From: Flavobacteriia bacterium
GTDB lineage: Bacteria; Bacteroidota; Bacteroidia; Flavobacteriales_D; Crocinitomicaceae
Length of the DNA: 8,031 nucleotides
Assembly: GCA_009925805.1 (NCBI GenBank)
Contig: RFQF01000089.1
Location: 1-8,031, forward strand
Reading direction: 5' to 3'
Shown: in pieces, positions 6,760-8,031 of the stretch
Layout: every line of letters begins with the position of its first letter
Numbering within the stretch: the first letter of the stretch is position 1
Position numbers and translations under genes: made by a program
Notes under the pieces: generated by a model
Told to the model about the DNA's origin: nothing
Databases searched by the model: none
Seen by the model: only the letters and a program-made list of their open reading frames with translations

Positions 6760-8031
6760 TTAGTCTTTCACCATTCGAATTGTTTTAATTCCTTGCGTAT
6801 TTTCAGCATTCAGAAAATAAATGCCTTTGGGAACATTTAATGTGGCTACCCATTCTTTTTGCTCAAACAATTCGTTTTCGAAGACCCTTTTACCGGTGAC
6901 ATCGGTTAAGTAAATCCTCCCGGAGAATCCTTCGTTAAAGGTCACGGTAATTTCGTTTAATACGGGGTTAGGTGCAACACTGAATGCCATTGCATTCAAT
7001 TCATTGAGACCAATATAATTGATGGTAATGCAATTTGAAGTGTCTTTGCATCCATTAGCATCCGTACTCACCACAGCATACGTTCCGTTTTGTGTGACCA
7101 ACAACGACGATCCGTTCGCCCCCGGAAGATTTGTTCCTGTAGTACAATTTAACCATTGATACGTTAGACCTGTCGTATTACTGGATAGCAATTGTTGACC
7201 ATTACTTGGGTTAATGGAAATAGTATTGTTCACTTGATGCACGGTTAACTGAAGTACCACGATGCTGTCACACCCTTGAGCGTTTGTAAGCGTATCCGTG
7301 TAGGTACCCGATTGGGTAAGGTATGAGCCGTTAAAAAGCACTTGTTCTCCTTGGCAAACGGATTGGGACTGGTTCGTGGTTTGTCCATTGCAACTAATTT
7401 GGATGAATTCTGTGTACATTTCACTGATTCCATTGATTTGTGCTGAAACGGTAGTAAAACCAACATTTCCACTGGAGAAAGAGGCTGGATTCGTGGAAGC
7501 GGTCAAGGTATTCGCTGGCGTCATAAATGACCATGCAACAGTATTAGCATTTAACGCTTGGGCTTGCATAGTGGCATTGCTGCACATAGCGTAGCTCACA
7601 TGAATTACCTGTTGAGCCTGCAAATTAAAGGCGTCTTCGTGGGTTAAAAGGGTGTCTCCTGCAACCCTGTAAACACCTTGACTGATTCCCGCCGCACCGT
7701 TTCCTCCTTTTCCACCGGCGCCACCTGCACCACCATTTCCACCTGGCGCTCCGTCGCCGATTTCACTCGAACATGTTGATTGAATGGTTCCTCCTGTTCC
7801 TCCATTTCCCCCGGCGCCACCGTTTGCACCAACCCCTCCGGATCCTTGAGTTCCTGCTTGCACAAAACAGTCCATAAGAGACCCTCCTTGGCCGTTGAAA
7901 TTTATGAATAAACCAAAGGAAGCTCCACCGCCATATCCTCCTGTTCCGCCTTGGCCCCCTTGGCCGCCGCCGCCGCCGCCTGCACCTCCATTTCCAGGAC
8001 CGTCATCGCACAATGCACAGGTTTGTCTTCC
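6760..8031 (-). CDS. Secreted glycine-rich T9SS cargo with Ig-like domain (5' end cut by window edge)
   Basis: The frame is open from the right edge to the TAA at 6762-6760; 423 codons are visible and the start, with any signal peptide, lies outside. Numbering from the first visible codon: residues 10-115 hold three glycine-rich blocks made of GGX units, separated by ordinary stretches; residues 138-215 look like a degenerate PKD/Ig-like domain (VAWSFMTP, Cys at 150 and 214); residues 224-264 match a repeat common in Bacteroidota surface proteins (CQGEQVLFNG, SGTYTDTL, GCDSIVVLQLTV); residues 268-342 form an Ig-like domain with LTYQWLNC, NGTYAVV, GCKDTSNC. Residues 351-423 are a T9SS type A sorting domain: VAPNPVLNEITV, IYLTDVTGKRVFE, VPKGIYFL, and the basic end KTIRMVKD. 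The protein is expected to be secreted or anchored on the surface. Its function is unknown; adhesive or matrix roles are inference. The terminator at 6707-6732 follows it. Confidence 0.88.
   Translation of the reverse strand, partial: GRQTCALCDDGPGNGGAGGGGGGQGGQGGTGGYGGGASFGLFINFNGQGGSLMDCFVQAGTQGSGGVGANGGAGGNGGTGGTIQSTCSSEIGDGAPGGNGGAGGAGGKGGNGAAGISQGVYRVAGDTLLTHEDAFNLQAQQVIHVSYAMCSNATMQAQALNANTVAWSFMTPANTLTASTNPASFSSGNVGFTTVSAQINGISEMYTEFIQISCNGQTTNQSQSVCQGEQVLFNGSYLTQSGTYTDTLTNAQGCDSIVVLQLTVHQVNNTISINPSNGQQLLSSNTTGLTYQWLNCTTGTNLPGANGSSLLVTQNGTYAVVSTDANGCKDTSNCITINYIGLNELNAMAFSVAPNPVLNEITVTFNEGFSGRIYLTDVTGKRVFENELFEQKEWVATLNVPKGIYFLNAENTQGIKTIRMVKD
6763..6981 (-). other. T9SS type A C-terminal sorting domain
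   Basis: Encodes the last 73 residues of the glycine-rich protein. It contains the PNP motif (VAPNPVLNEITV) that opens the domain, then the beta-strand pattern IYLTDVTGKRV, GIYFLNAENTQG and a basic C-terminus with IRMVKD. Such domains are recognised by the T9SS and normally removed as the cargo is attached or released. Confidence 0.92.
7687..8001 (-). repeat. Three glycine-rich GGX repeat blocks in coding sequence
   Basis: Block 1 (8001-7924) encodes DGPGNGGAGG..., six consecutive glycines, then GGQGGQGGTGGYGGG. Block 2 (7854-7786) encodes SGGVGANGGAGGNGGTGG. Block 3 (7758-7687) encodes PGGNGGAGGAGGKGGNGAAG. The period is three residues with two glycines per unit and A, N, T, Q or K in the third place. 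The blocks are separated by 23 and 9 ordinary residues, including Cys55 and Cys87 (visible numbering). Confidence 0.9.
7963..7980 (-). repeat. (GGC)6 trinucleotide run within glycine block 1
   Basis: Six perfect GCC units on the plus strand, read as six GGC glycine codons. Elsewhere in the blocks glycine uses mixed GGA/GGT/GGC codons, so this is the one pure microsatellite in the window. Slippage would change length without shifting frame. Confidence 0.9.

Noticed and set aside
7644..7865. 73-codon minus-strand frame in the glycine-rich region
   Set aside because: Out-of-frame reading of the repetitive glycine codons; the real frame continues to a recognisable T9SS sorting domain.
8011..8013. 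TTG at 8013 as the start of the glycine-rich protein
   Set aside because: The frame stays open for six more codons to the window edge, no signal peptide follows this TTG, and T9SS cargos need one, so the true start is outside.

Overview
The window looks like chromosome of a Bacteroidota member, most likely order Flavobacteriales. Three things point there: two secreted proteins carry the two known kinds of type IX secretion (T9SS) C-terminal signal; promoter-like sites fit the Bacteroidota pattern TTG-N17-23-TAnnTTTG; and genes lack Shine-Dalgarno sequences. The glycine-rich, Cys-containing, PKD/Ig-like secreted proteins recall the Crocinitomicaceae/Cryomorphaceae (Fluviicola-like) group, but that finer placement is a guess.

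Left part (1-3496, minus strand): a compact operon read right to left, asnS (asparaginyl-tRNA synthetase), rpoN (sigma-54), and a polytopic membrane protein with PAP2-phosphatase-like motifs that runs off the left edge. Both junctions are one-base TAATG overlaps, so translation is probably coupled. A good Bacteroidota promoter lies just upstream of the asnS start chosen here, giving a very short leader.

Middle (3497-6073): a 150-base divergent intergenic region, then a plus-strand gene for an 808-residue secreted protein. It has a signal peptide, an N-terminal module ending in a YPVTIDP motif, a Cys-rich middle, a PKD-like domain and a gliding-motility-type (CHU_C) C-terminal T9SS signal. Two 7-G homopolymers lie within about 100 bases of each other in its coding sequence.

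Right part (6074-8031): pth (peptidyl-tRNA hydrolase, all catalytic residues present) follows after 31 bases with its own -7-like element almost touching the ATG. A convergent intergenic region holds a hairpin and a strong minus-strand terminator. The last gene, minus strand and cut by the right edge, encodes a T9SS type A cargo with three glycine-rich GGX-repeat blocks, a GCDS-type repeat, an Ig-like domain and a C-terminal sorting domain.

Housekeeping functions (tRNA charging, peptidyl-tRNA recycling, alternative sigma factor) are thus interleaved with lineage-specific surface proteins. I see no RNA genes, CRISPR, insertion sequences or phage genes. No gene cluster here amounts to a new multi-gene system; the most unusual material is in the two secreted proteins.
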